Shown here: piece after piece, positions 1 through 7,701 of the stretch
How the letters are laid out: the number at the start of each line of letters is the position of its first letter
Numbering within the stretch: position 1 is the first letter of the stretch
Origin: Singulisphaera sp.
GTDB lineage: Bacteria; Planctomycetota; Planctomycetia; Isosphaerales; Isosphaeraceae
NCBI GenBank assembly: GCA_027451445.1
Contig: DAIDJG010000572.1
Span: 1-48,426 of the forward strand
DNA: 48,426 nucleotides
Direction: 5' to 3'
Notes under the pieces: generated by a model
Seen by the model: only the letters and a program-made list of their open reading frames with translations
What the model was told of the DNA's origin: nothing
Databases searched by the model: none
Translations under genes and position numbers: made by a program

Positions 1-802
1 CGACCTCCGCTTCGGCCGGTATTATTCGCCGTCGGGGTTCGAGTCGGTCATGGCCGTCAAACGGCCGCTGCTCTCGGTGCCCTACATGTTCAACTTCTCT
101 CCGTTCACATACCTCGGGTTCCAGTCGACCCTGCACGTGAACCCACAACTCAACGTCATCAACGCCCTGGTCAACGGCAACGACCGCTGGTTCGACGAGC
201 GTTACCACGTCAACTACAACGGCGGTTTCAACTGGACGTCGAAGAACGGCAACACGACGTGGGCGTCGTACATCCTGGTTGGACCGGACCAGCTTCCCAC
301 CTTCCCCGCCGTGAACCAGCCCTTTCTGCCGCTGGGCGTTGAGTAGTCGCCCTCCAGATGGGCCGGACGAAATAACCCGTTGTACGCCCATCATCCGCGG
401 ATGTACTTCGACATGGTCGTGACGCACAAGTGGACGTCGAAGCTGACCCAGGCCTCGGAAGGTTTCTTCATCATCGACACCAAGGTTCCGCTGTCGAACG
501 GGACCGTCGCCAACGAGGCGAGCTGGTACGGCTACGCGAACTGGTTCCTCTACACCTTCGACTCTGCCGAGAAGCTCACGGGCGTCTGGCGCTCGGAGAT
601 TTTTGAGGACACCAAAGGGACGGCTACCGGCGTTGCTGGCACGTATTATGAGTTCACGCTCGGCTTGATCTACAAGCCGAAACCCTGGCTCTGGATTCGT
701 CCCGAGGCACGGTACGATTGGAACCAGTTTGCCAAACCGTTCAGTGACGGCACGCGCGGGAGCCAGCTCCTGCTGGCGATCGATGCGATCGTGCAGTTTT
801 GA
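1..802 (+). pseudogene. outer-membrane beta-barrel porin (bbp2/OmpL-like), 3' part, interrupted by in-frame TAG
   Basis: This is the C-terminal part of a planctomycete outer-membrane beta-barrel protein of the putative porin-2 type; the 5' end lies outside the window. The frame is open from base 2 and reads through aromatic, alternating strands typical of a barrel (FGRYYSP, WTSKNGNTTWASY, THKWTSKLTQ, TWYGYANWFLY-like, GLIYKPKPWLWIRPEARYDW) and ends in a strand finishing with phenylalanine, as porins do. A TAG at 344-346 interrupts it, but the same frame continues directly with codons that keep porin-like composition (GRNN...YAHHPRMYF) up to the TGA at 800-802. So there is one stop and no frameshift. 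It is either a recent pseudogene, a sequencing error, or a gene that relies on suppression. Porins of this type form passive channels for small solutes. Confidence 0.7.
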
Positions 803-839
803 GCGATCGCATGATCACGAAACTGCCGTTCGAAGAGAG

Positions 840-1202
840 TCACGGCGTCGGGAGCGGGACAATCCGCAGTCGTCCTTCCTCGGCCACTGCGAAGTGACCA
901 TCCCAGGTGTGAGCTTGGGCCAAGACGGCTCGAGCAAACCGGACAAGGTGGTCGGGTGACCGTAAACGAGGGCGCAGCAGGATGACCCCGGGAGAGGCTG
1001 TTTGCCCGAGGCGGAAGGCAAGCTCGCCAAAGTCCTTATCGAAAGTCAGTAGAACCCGGTTTTCGGATAAGGCGAGGGCGAGCACAACGTCGTCAGACGC
1101 GCCTCGATTCCGTTCCTTGATCCAAGCGACGTCGTGACCGTCGCCACGGAGTGCAGCGACCACATCGGCCGCAACGTTCTCGTTGGCCAGGAGTTTCACC
1201 AT
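840..1202 (-). CDS. DUF5615 family PIN-like protein (toxin-like)
   Basis: A 120-residue protein with the DUF5615 (Mut7-C RNase/PIN-like) pattern: N-terminal LLANEN in place of the usual LLDEN, a central SDDVVLALA stretch, and the LLTFDKDFGEL motif that supplies the acidic residues of the family. These proteins are thought to be ribonucleases of type II toxin-antitoxin-like modules. The ATG at 1202 lies one base after the stop of the upstream DUF433 gene, so the two are one transcript and probably translationally coupled. The DUF433-DUF5615 pairing is a common gene arrangement and supports both calls. Actual toxicity is inference. Confidence 0.85.
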   Translation of the reverse strand: MVKLLANENVAADVVAALRGDGHDVAWIKERNRGASDDVVLALALSENRVLLTFDKDFGELAFRLGQTASPGVILLRPRLRSPDHLVRFARAVLAQAHTWDGHFAVAEEGRLRIVPLPTP

Positions 1203-1203
1203 A

Positions 1204-1434
1204 CTACACGGTCAAAAGATAAACTCGTTCGCGCTTCACTGTCTCTGCGGCGTAATGGAGAGCGGCCTGAATGTCGTCGTCCGTTACGCTCGGGTAGTTG
1301 CGTAGGATCTCCTCCTGGGTCCAGTTTTCCGCGAGGAGCTCCAAGAGAAACTCGACGGCGATGCGGGTGCCCTTGATAATCGGTTTGCCGGTTAGGATCG
1401 CGGGATCAATCGTAATGCGGTCCTGCCAGGACAT
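1204..1434 (-). CDS. DUF433 domain protein (antitoxin-like)
   Basis: A 76-residue protein with the DUF433 core: RITIDP, GKPIIKGTRI, and an ILRNYPSVTDDDIQAAL segment forming the helix-turn-helix-like half. DUF433 proteins are small winged or HTH-like proteins found as antitoxins of DUF5615 proteins. The start is taken at the ATG at 1434 because the family begins there (MSWQDR) and a GGGAG sequence lies about 12 bases upstream; the open frame goes further up, but that extension is not family-like. First gene of the two-gene unit with the DUF5615 gene. Confidence 0.85.
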   Translation of the reverse strand: MSWQDRITIDPAILTGKPIIKGTRIAVEFLLELLAENWTQEEILRNYPSVTDDDIQAALHYAAETVKRERVYLLTV

Positions 1435-1493
1435 GTTTCGTGTGCTCCCGGAAAAGTCACGTTGGAATACGGGCAATCCCGCGCTTTCTCGGC

Positions 1494-1883
1494 TCAGCCA
1501 AAATACTGCTTGATCAATTCTACCAACTCCGTCGTGAAGCGGCTCCGCGGCAAGACCGGATCGCAGCCCGCTGCCTTCGCCACCGCGAGCGCGTCTGTAT
1601 CAACGTGCGAACCGAAAGCGATAAACGTAGCTTCCGGACCCGTTTGCGCACGATAGGCTGCGAGTGCGGGGAGACTCACGAGCTCGCCCGCGGAAAGGTC
1701 GACAAAGACGACCTTGGGATGCCACTGGCCGATCATCTCGGACGCCAGCGCCGTATTGCCGGCCACGAGCACGCGATGGCCCAGCTCGCGCGCTGTCCCA
1801 GTGATCTTTGATGTGAAGAGCAGGTCACGGCTAAGGAGTAGCCCTGGACTGGGCAGAGACTCCGTCTCGTTCGGGTTGGACAC
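1494..1883 (-). CDS. pseudo-receiver-like protein
   Basis: A 129-residue protein starting at GTG 1883, chosen because a strong GGAGG lies five bases upstream; the longer open frame above it reads as antisense of the neighbouring gene. The fold suggested is a response-regulator receiver: LLLSRDLLFTSKI, VVFVDLSAGELVSL with an Asp in the position of the phospho-acceptor, TFIAFGSHVD, and a C-terminal helix ending in IKQYFG. The acidic pair at the N-terminus and the conserved lysine are missing (SRD and R instead), so it may not be phosphorylated. It is divergent from the sigma-factor gene with 125 bases between, which holds both promoters. Function is not known; no output domain is attached. Confidence 0.55.
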   Translation of the reverse strand: MSNPNETESLPSPGLLLSRDLLFTSKITGTARELGHRVLVAGNTALASEMIGQWHPKVVFVDLSAGELVSLPALAAYRAQTGPEATFIAFGSHVDTDALAVAKAAGCDPVLPRSRFTTELVELIKQYFG

Positions 1884-2008
1884 GCTTGCCTCCGGAATTC
1901 GTGACGGCCAGAATTTTTCCGGAACCGTCGGCGCTTCTCGACAGGCTATCGTAACGAAGATTCTCGCGAAAGAGATCCTCAACCTCGCTCCAAGCCGGGG
2001 ACGAACAC

Positions 2009-5000
2009 GTGACCACACTCCGTCGGGAAGGCGTGTTGAACGACGTACGAGACCTCTTCGAGCTGGGAGTCGTCTCGAATCTGACCGATCGACAGCTCCT
2101 CGAACGCCTGGCGATTCGCGATTGCGAGCAGTCACGCAAAGCATTCGAGATCCTCGTGGAACGCCACGGTGCGATGGTCTTGCGCGTCTGCCGACAGATC
2201 TTGAGCGATCCTCACGATGTGGAAGACGCCTTCCAGGCGACCTTCGTCATTCTTATTCGTAAGGGTCACGAAATTCGCAAACCGGGTTCCTGCGCGAGCT
2301 GGCTCCATGGCGTCGCGTTCCGAGCGGCGGCCGCGATTCGCTCGGCGAAAGCACGGCGACAATGGCACGAGCGCCGAGCGGCCAAGGATTCCGTAGCGGT
2401 CGTCGATTGTGCGCCGGATGATCAGCTCGCTCTGATCAATCAGGAACTGCAGCGTCTGCCGGAACGTTACCGCAGGCCGCTTGTCCTGTGCTATCTGGAG
2501 GGCCGAACGTGCGAAGAGGCGGCGCATGAACTCGGCTGGCCGGTCGGTACCGTCAAGAGCCGGTTGTCTCGCGGGCGTGAACGGCTGCGGCAGCGACTTG
2601 TGCGGCGGGGGATGGTGCCCGCTTTGGGCTTGGCCGCGAGCCGAGAGTTGCCCTCCCTGGCGAGAGAGAGCGTACCCCCGGCGCTCACCGCTGCATTACA
2701 CGATGTCGGATCACAAATCCTCCAAGGAAGCGATGTCTCGGTTTCGCTGGCTTCCCTCGTTCGTCTCGAACGCAAACACCGATTGCTGACTCGTACCGGG
2801 AGCCTGTGCGGCATTCTCCTCGGGATCGGAGTCGTCCTCGTCGCGCTGGGACTCTCTGGTGCCGGGGAAGAAGACCACAAGAGTTCGAAGCCCGCCGCCG
2901 CTGCCGAGAAGGCGGAGCGCGACCCAGTCCATATTCGTGTGCTCGACCGTGAGAATAAACCCGTGGCGGGGGTCAAGGTGCGGGCTTTCTCTTCAGACCT
3001 CCCATCTCTCACGGTTGTTTCAAATGGCGCGGGGAACATTGTCGTGCCGCGCGATCACGTTGGTGAGCGATTCTCGTTGGTGGCTCATCACGACGGCGCC
3101 TTGGGATGGGCGCACGGCGATGCAAGGCGGCCGGAACAAACCGGCAGTGCCGCCTTTCCCTTAGAGGTCGTGCTCCTACCCGTTGACCACAACGTCGAGG
3201 GTTCGATCGTCGATCCCAAGGGTCAGCCGATCGCCGATGCTCGAATCGTCGTTGAAATGATCGCCCGCACGGACGAGGTGTTCGTACAAACGCCTCTTGC
3301 GCGTTTGGAGGAAGACGGCTGGCCACTCGGCTCGGCTGTGACCGACGAACGGGGTCGCTATCGACTCACCCTACCATCGGAGGCGAATGCAGGCCTCCGT
3401 GTCCTCCATCCGAACTACGTGGGCCCATGGATCATCGCCCGGGCTGAGGCGAGGAGCATCGATCCTATGACGCTTGAGCCGGCCGGCGCGATCATCGGCA
3501 AGGTCATCGACGAGGAGACGGGCGCACCTGTGCGCGGCGCGTATCTTATTGCGCAGCTCATCGAACGCCGAGCAACAATGACGCGCGGGGGGCTCGACGC
3601 CTACACCAACGACCGGGGGGAATTCGCCGTGAGGCGCCTCGAACCCGGTGTCTACAACCTGCATCTCTACCGTGTTCCAGGGCGGGAGGGAACGGCGGCC
3701 GCCGCCGCGGAAGCCCTACGCGTTCGAGCCGGTGAGGATACACAGGCCGAGCTGCGGGTGATCCGCGGCCGACCTTTGCGTGGCGTCGTCATCAACTTCG
3801 ACACGAACGAGCCTGCCGTGGGAATCCCCGTGGGATGCTACGGACCGGCTCATCCCCGATCCGGTGCGGCTGTGGAATCGCGGCGGACCGATGACCAGGG
3901 CCGCTTCACGTTCTTCGTTCCTCCGGGCGAGCAGTTCGTGTACGTGATGGACGGGACGACGCAGGGCCGCCACAGCCGCTGTGTCGTGGTGGTGCCCGAG
4001 CGAGGCGACGTCGAACCGGTCCGATTGATCCGAGGATCAGGTGCGGCTAACGCGATGGGTTTCCGCAGGATCGAAGTCAAGAAGGATGCTTTGAAAGCAG
4101 CTCGTTCTGTGCCAGCGGACGACGCGCAAAGTCTGCCGGCCGCCGAGGCCAAGGTGGACGAAACGCGTACCGTAACCGGACTGGTCACCGATCGGGACGG
4201 GAAGCCGCTCGCCGGCGTAAGTGTGTATGTCGACCCTAACCGACCTGTGCGTATTGCGCCGCCGCAGTCGTTCGAATCCGCCGCGACCGACCGTAAGGGC
4301 GTTTTCATTCTGCACCTTGTGCCCCGTCGCGACGTCATACTGTGTTTTCGGCAGCCCAACTCCGAAGACCTCGTTTTGTTGGAACAACCGGTCGGGCCTG
4401 AGCAAGATGTTGTGGATTTCGTGATCGCCGCCAACCCTTCCCGATCGCCCTCACCCAATCGTACAGTGCCCGCGGACGAGCCGATCCCACCGGGGCTGCG
4501 CGAGCGCCTGACGTTAGTGAATCTCGACACGAAAGACAATCCGTTCCTGGCCGACGGCCCGGGAGGCAACCGCAACGACCTGGCGCGGCTGCCTCGAGGC
4601 GTTCACAAAATGGGAGAGACCTACTACCGCGTCGGCGAGCGATTGATCCACATGCGAGGTGTGAACGCACCCAGCCTGCCGGACGCCGTGGCCGGGATCG
4701 CCGTCGACGCTCAAGGTGACAGGCTCCACATCGTCCACGCGGCGCACCAGGGTGCTCGTCCCGATACGGAGGTCGGCGCGTACGTCATCCACTACGTTGA
4801 TGGCACTTCAGTGAGTATCCCCGTTGTGTATGGCCGCGACGTCGCCAGTTGGTGGTTGTTCCCCAACCAGCGGAAAGATACGGCGAGCGATGCCACGCTT
4901 GCCTGGACCGGAATGAACGATGTGACCGACCTGAATCCCGGGGTAATCGTGCGCCTGTTTGCCACGACATGGGTGAACCCTCATCCCGAGCGGACCATCG

Positions 5001-5098
5001 CCACGATCGACGTGACGTCGAAGGAAACCACGTGCGAGTTGTTCGTGGTGGCCGTCACACTCGAGCGCAACGAACCGCCGACAGCGAAGCGGCGCTGA
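2009..5098 (+). CDS. ECF sigma factor fused through a membrane segment to carboxypeptidase-regulatory-like domains
   Basis: A 1029-residue protein with GTG start. Residues about 45-110 are sigma-70 region 2 ([13 protein letters not shown], then the [15 protein letters not shown] core) and 140-195 are region 4 with the [26 protein letters not shown] hydrophobic segment at about 263-284 crosses the membrane once. The rest is predicted outside: several carboxypeptidase-regulatory-like (CNA-B-like) beta-sandwich units, marked by GxxxDxxGxPxxGxxV patterns near residues 307, 394, 495 and 715, and a C-terminal sandwich of about 190 residues ([22 protein letters not shown]). Such fusions are a planctomycete speciality. 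The layout suggests that an extracytoplasmic signal is passed straight to the sigma factor without a separate anti-sigma; that is inference, as is the need for proteolytic release. Confidence 0.9.
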   Translation: MTTLRREGVLNDVRDLFELGVVSNLTDRQLLERLAIRDCEQSRKAFEILVERHGAMVLRVCRQILSDPHDVEDAFQATFVILIRKGHEIRKPGSCASWLHGVAFRAAAAIRSAKARRQWHERRAAKDSVAVVDCAPDDQLALINQELQRLPERYRRPLVLCYLEGRTCEEAAHELGWPVGTVKSRLSRGRERLRQRLVRRGMVPALGLAASRELPSLARESVPPALTAALHDVGSQILQGSDVSVSLASLVRLERKHRLLTRTGSLCGILLGIGVVLVALGLSGAGEEDHKSSKPAAAAEKAERDPVHIRVLDRENKPVAGVKVRAFSSDLPSLTVVSNGAGNIVVPRDHVGERFSLVAHHDGALGWAHGDARRPEQTGSAAFPLEVVLLPVDHNVEGSIVDPKGQPIADARIVVEMIARTDEVFVQTPLARLEEDGWPLGSAVTDERGRYRLTLPSEANAGLRVLHPNYVGPWIIARAEARSIDPMTLEPAGAIIGKVIDEETGAPVRGAYLIAQLIERRATMTRGGLDAYTNDRGEFAVRRLEPGVYNLHLYRVPGREGTAAAAAEALRVRAGEDTQAELRVIRGRPLRGVVINFDTNEPAVGIPVGCYGPAHPRSGAAVESRRTDDQGRFTFFVPPGEQFVYVMDGTTQGRHSRCVVVVPERGDVEPVRLIRGSGAANAMGFRRIEVKKDALKAARSVPADDAQSLPAAEAKVDETRTVTGLVTDRDGKPLAGVSVYVDPNRPVRIAPPQSFESAATDRKGVFILHLVPRRDVILCFRQPNSEDLVLLEQPVGPEQDVVDFVIAANPSRSPSPNRTVPADEPIPPGLRERLTLVNLDTKDNPFLADGPGGNRNDLARLPRGVHKMGETYYRVGERLIHMRGVNAPSLPDAVAGIAVDAQGDRLHIVHAAHQGARPDTEVGAYVIHYVDGTSVSIPVVYGRDVASWWLFPNQRKDTASDATLAWTGMNDVTDLNPGVIVRLFATTWVNPHPERTIATIDVTSKETTCELFVVAVTLERNEPPTAKRR

Positions 5099-5128
5099 CC
5101 GGTCGCTCTCAGGAACCCGACATTCGCA

Positions 5129-5671
5129 CTACTGGCGTGCGGCGAGATGCGGGAGAGCGCCTTCTCGAGACTGCCGGAGAAACTCCACGAGTTCCTTAAC
5201 GGCCGGTGTGTTGCGCGCCGACTCGATCTCGTCGGGTGTCAGCGTATCCAGCAGTTCGAGAAAGGGGGTGGGCGGCGCTTGATCGGCGTTCCCAAGGCTG
5301 ATCGGTTCTGCACTTCCTGAGCCGTTGGAAGCGACGGACGCCTTAAGGCGATCCGAAAGACGAGGGTAGAGCGCCTCTTCGATGGTTGGGATCACGAGGA
5401 TAACCCGGAACGGCACGCTCGACGTCACGAAACCGATCACTTCATCCAAGCCTTGCTGCCGCTCGCAGAGCAATTCCGGATCTGTGGTGTGCGCGTCGAG
5501 CACAACGGCCACAGGAATCCTTCGCGCCACAATCAAGGAACAGGCCAGAGATTTGACGTCAGAAAGGTTGCCCGCGGGTACAAAAACGATCGTCCCAAGA
5601 AGTTCTGGAGGAAGACTACGCCGCAGCATTTCCGCATCCGACGGATATTGGGTCACGACATAAGCGGCCAT
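5129..5671 (-). CDS. degenerate TOPRIM-like protein paired with a nuclease
   Basis: A 180-residue protein, no firmly recognised family. The order of strands looks like a TOPRIM domain: YVVTQYPSDAEMLRRSL where TOPRIM proteins have a VEGxTD motif, then SLACSLIVARRIPVAVVLDAHTTD in the place of the DxD strand, then PFRVILVIPTIEEAL. The catalytic Glu would be Gln (Q8) and the second Asp of DxD would be His (H61), so if TOPRIM it is probably inactive as a nuclease. The C-terminal part (120-180) is helical and acidic/basic mixed. Its ATG overlaps the end of the upstream nuclease gene by 19 bases in another frame, so the pair is translated from one mRNA. The fold call is inference from pattern only. 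Confidence 0.5.
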   Translation of the reverse strand: MAAYVVTQYPSDAEMLRRSLPPELLGTIVFVPAGNLSDVKSLACSLIVARRIPVAVVLDAHTTDPELLCERQQGLDEVIGFVTSSVPFRVILVIPTIEEALYPRLSDRLKASVASNGSGSAEPISLGNADQAPPTPFLELLDTLTPDEIESARNTPAVKELVEFLRQSREGALPHLAARQ

Positions 5672-6216
5672 CGCATACCCTCCTCGCCTACATTATATTC
5701 GGGCACACCCTCTTCAGCGCAGAAGCGATATTTCAAAACGAGGAGTTCCCGGATCCGTCGACATTCCAACGCAAATTGTACCTCACGACCGCTCCAGAAG
5801 AGAATGGCCTGCGGCAGCGCAAAGCGGGCCAAGAAGCGAGCCGAGTCGGTGAAGCCGGATCTGCTAAACATCAAACCCACCGTTCCGGCGGGCCGTCGCA
5901 AGAGCTGATTCCGAAGCTTTGCGATCGGCAATACCGAGACACCAGCGTGCATGTCCTTGCACTCGACCAGGCACGACAATCCGTCCGAATGAAGGGCGCC
6001 GTCAATCTGCTCCACAGATTCACCAAAGAGGTCCACCGTGTACGGCCAGCGCACTTCCGCACCGTCGAGCTGAAATGCTCGCAAGACGAGATACTCAAAC
6101 GCGCGCCCCAGATCCCAGTCCGGAGTATCGCGCCGTTCGATCGCCTTCCACAGGTCCAACAACTCATCCCAGCCGAATGTTTGGATGCGCGCCTCATACT
6201 CGGCATTGGTCGGCAT
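5653..6216 (-). CDS. Mrr-like PD-(D/E)xK restriction endonuclease-fold protein
   Basis: A 187-residue protein with a complete Mrr-type PD-(D/E)xK core: helix GRAFEYLVLRAF with E41, then VEQIDG with D72, then the strand CLVECKD giving E85-x-K87, followed by LRNQLLRRP with Q104 on the next helix. These residues bind the metal and cut DNA in Mrr-like restriction enzymes and related defence nucleases. No separate DNA-recognition domain is seen; the N-terminal 35 residues and C-terminal 40 residues are extra. It is followed, with a 19-base overlap, by the TOPRIM-like partner gene. No methyltransferase gene is present nearby, so a classical restriction-modification role is unlikely and an abortive or modification-dependent role is possible. 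Confidence 0.7.
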   Translation of the reverse strand: MPTNAEYEARIQTFGWDELLDLWKAIERRDTPDWDLGRAFEYLVLRAFQLDGAEVRWPYTVDLFGESVEQIDGALHSDGLSCLVECKDMHAGVSVLPIAKLRNQLLRRPAGTVGLMFSRSGFTDSARFLARFALPQAILFWSGREVQFALECRRIRELLVLKYRFCAEEGVPEYNVGEEGMRWPLMS

Positions 6217-6253
6217 AGGATGCCCTTCGGATTCAGCTCGACCGTGGCTCTCT

Positions 6254-6937
6254 TCACTCCGTGCCGAGACTCCGCGCGATCCACTCCGGCGTTATCTCGA
6301 CCAACTCCCTGGCGATGACGTCGGCCCCGGCCTGGCGCAGCTCGGCTTCGGTATACGTGTGAAGCACCGCGGCCGCGACCATCCCGGCAGCCTTCGCCGA
6401 CTCGACGCCTGCCAGGCTGTCCTCAATGACCAGGCAGTCCACAGCATCGACGTCGAAACGAGTACGGAGCGCGTCGAGAGCAAGCAAATAGCCCTGCGGA
6501 TCCGGCTTGCACCGCGTCGTGTCCTCGGCGGAGACGATGGGCCCGATCTGGACTCGGCAATCCATGCGATTGAGCGCAAACTCGATCTCGGGCCGCAACG
6601 CGCCCGAGCAGATCGCCAGCGGCCAGCGTGCCGCGAGAGCCCGCACGCAATCCGCCGCGCCGGGGAAGATGCGCAGGCCGGCTTCCGCCGCTTCGAAATA
6701 ACGCGCAGCCTTGCGGGCGATCAGCGCATCGACGCGCGCACGATTGGCATCCTGGTTCGCCTCGGCCAGAGCGGTCTCGAAACAGCCCCGGTCGTCGTAA
6801 CCGAGGTAGCGGGCGTGGTATTCCTCCTCGGTGAGCGCAATCCCTTCCTCGGCGAGGATGGAGCGCAGGAGGTCGCAATGGACGTGCTCGTCGTCGACGA
6901 GCACGCCATTGAAGTCGAAGATGACCGCGCGGATCAT
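6254..6937 (-). CDS. HAD superfamily phosphatase (beta-phosphoglucomutase-like)
   Basis: A 227-residue HAD hydrolase with a C1-type cap. Motif I is FDFNGVLVDDE (nucleophile D8), motif II is ICSGA, motif III the lysine of RCKPDP, motif IV VIEDSLAGVESA. The second aspartate of the usual DxD is asparagine (N10), a variant that removes the usual general acid/base. The ATG at 6937 overlaps the stop of glnB as ATGA, so translation is coupled to PII. The longer frame upstream lies inside glnB and is discarded. Substrate unknown; the family dephosphorylates small sugar phosphates and similar compounds. Confidence 0.8.
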   Translation of the reverse strand: MIRAVIFDFNGVLVDDEHVHCDLLRSILAEEGIALTEEEYHARYLGYDDRGCFETALAEANQDANRARVDALIARKAARYFEAAEAGLRIFPGAADCVRALAARWPLAICSGALRPEIEFALNRMDCRVQIGPIVSAEDTTRCKPDPQGYLLALDALRTRFDVDAVDCLVIEDSLAGVESAKAAGMVAAAVLHTYTEAELRQAGADVIARELVEITPEWIARSLGTE

Positions 6938-7281
6938 ATGGCCTCGGGCCCACGCTCGCCGGTGCGAATGCGAATGCAATCTTCCATCGGGAGGATGAAG
7001 ATCTTGCCATCGCCGATCTTACCGTCGGGTCCGCTTCGACCCGCCTGGATGATCGCGTTGACGGTCGGCTCGACGAAGTCTTCGTTGACGGCGATCTGCA
7101 ACTCGATTTTGCGCAGGAGGTTCACGGTGAACTCATGACCGCGATAAACTTCCGTGTAGCCCTTTTGCCGCCCGAATCCCTGCACGTCCATCACCGTGAG
7201 GCGGAAGACCTCCACGTGCGACAGGGCCTCCTTGACGGCCTCCAGCTTCGTGGGCTGAATCAAAGCAATGATCAGTTTCAT
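6934..7281 (-). CDS. glnB: PII family nitrogen regulator
   Basis: A 115-residue PII signal protein, the usual length plus a short insertion. The family signatures are present: GFGRQKGYTEVYRG in the T-loop and KIGDGKIFILP and IRTGERG in the B and C loops that bind ATP/ADP and 2-oxoglutarate. By direct alignment with E. coli GlnB numbering, T-loop Tyr46 is kept but the uridylylated Tyr51 is Phe, so GlnD-type uridylylation at that position cannot occur. PII reports carbon/nitrogen and energy status to targets such as glutamine synthetase control or AmtB. No amtB or glnA lies nearby; the next gene in the transcript is a HAD phosphatase with ATGA overlap. Confidence 0.95.
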   Translation of the reverse strand: MKLIIALIQPTKLEAVKEALSHVEVFRLTVMDVQGFGRQKGYTEVYRGHEFTVNLLRKIELQIAVNEDFVEPTVNAIIQAGRSGPDGKIGDGKIFILPMEDCIRIRTGERGPEAI

Positions 7282-7386
7282 GGGGCATCCCGATCGTCCC
7301 GGCGCCGGGATTCGCTCCCGGCGCGTCAGGCCGGAGTTGCGAAGGCCGCCGGGGCTCTAAAAATGGAAACTCCCTGGCAGCATCCA

Positions 7387-7414
7387 ATTGTGACGAAATT
7401 GCCCCGCGCGTCAA
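7387..7414 (-). promoter_or_regulatory. candidate sigma-70 promoter of glnB
   Basis: On the minus strand TTGACG (7409-7414) is followed after 16 bases by CACAAT (7387-7392), about 105 bases before the glnB ATG. The -35 is good, the -10 matches at four of six positions. Confidence 0.4.
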
Positions 7415-7415
7415 C

Positions 7416-7447
7416 AAAAAAAGTGACTCGACCAACGACCAGTCACT
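7416..7447 (-). terminator. leftward terminator-like hairpin upstream of glnB
   Basis: AGTGACT (7422-7428) and AGTCACT (7441-7447) form a 7-bp stem with a 12-base loop; read leftwards the stem is followed by a run of seven T. No leftward gene precedes it, so it would end either an unannotated short transcript or a glnB leader. The stem is short and not very GC-rich. Confidence 0.4.
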
Positions 7448-7701
7448 CTGGCGGGCTCGACCGTTTTTCCGATCACTTTGTCCTCAGACAGCTTCCGTGA
7501 ATACGAGCGTGCCCAAACCTCCTCCTCGAGTGGCTCAAAGCCGGCGCAGGACGGCGACGAACTCCATCCTCAGCGTACGGTTTTGGTAGATCGCCGTGGT
7601 AATCTCGACTACGCCGTTTCTTCTTTGGGAGCGACGCCCATTCATTGGTAGAATGTTGATCCGTCCAGAGCAGTTCCCTCGCCGAGCAGGAGTGGTGGAA
7701 G
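7448..7701. other. intergenic region between glnB and rhomboid gene
   Basis: No convincing gene. It separates divergent genes and must hold the rhomboid promoter; a TAGAAT at 7649-7654 on the plus strand could be a -10 but no matching -35 is seen. The leftward terminator-like hairpin at its left edge hints at a short leftward RNA here. Confidence 0.4.

Noticed and set aside
1192-1215. A stretch TACTACACGGTCAAAAGATAA resembling promoter box B
   Set aside because: It lies at the DUF433/DUF5615 junction inside one operon and lacks the TATAGT and the 17-base spacing; taken as coincidence.
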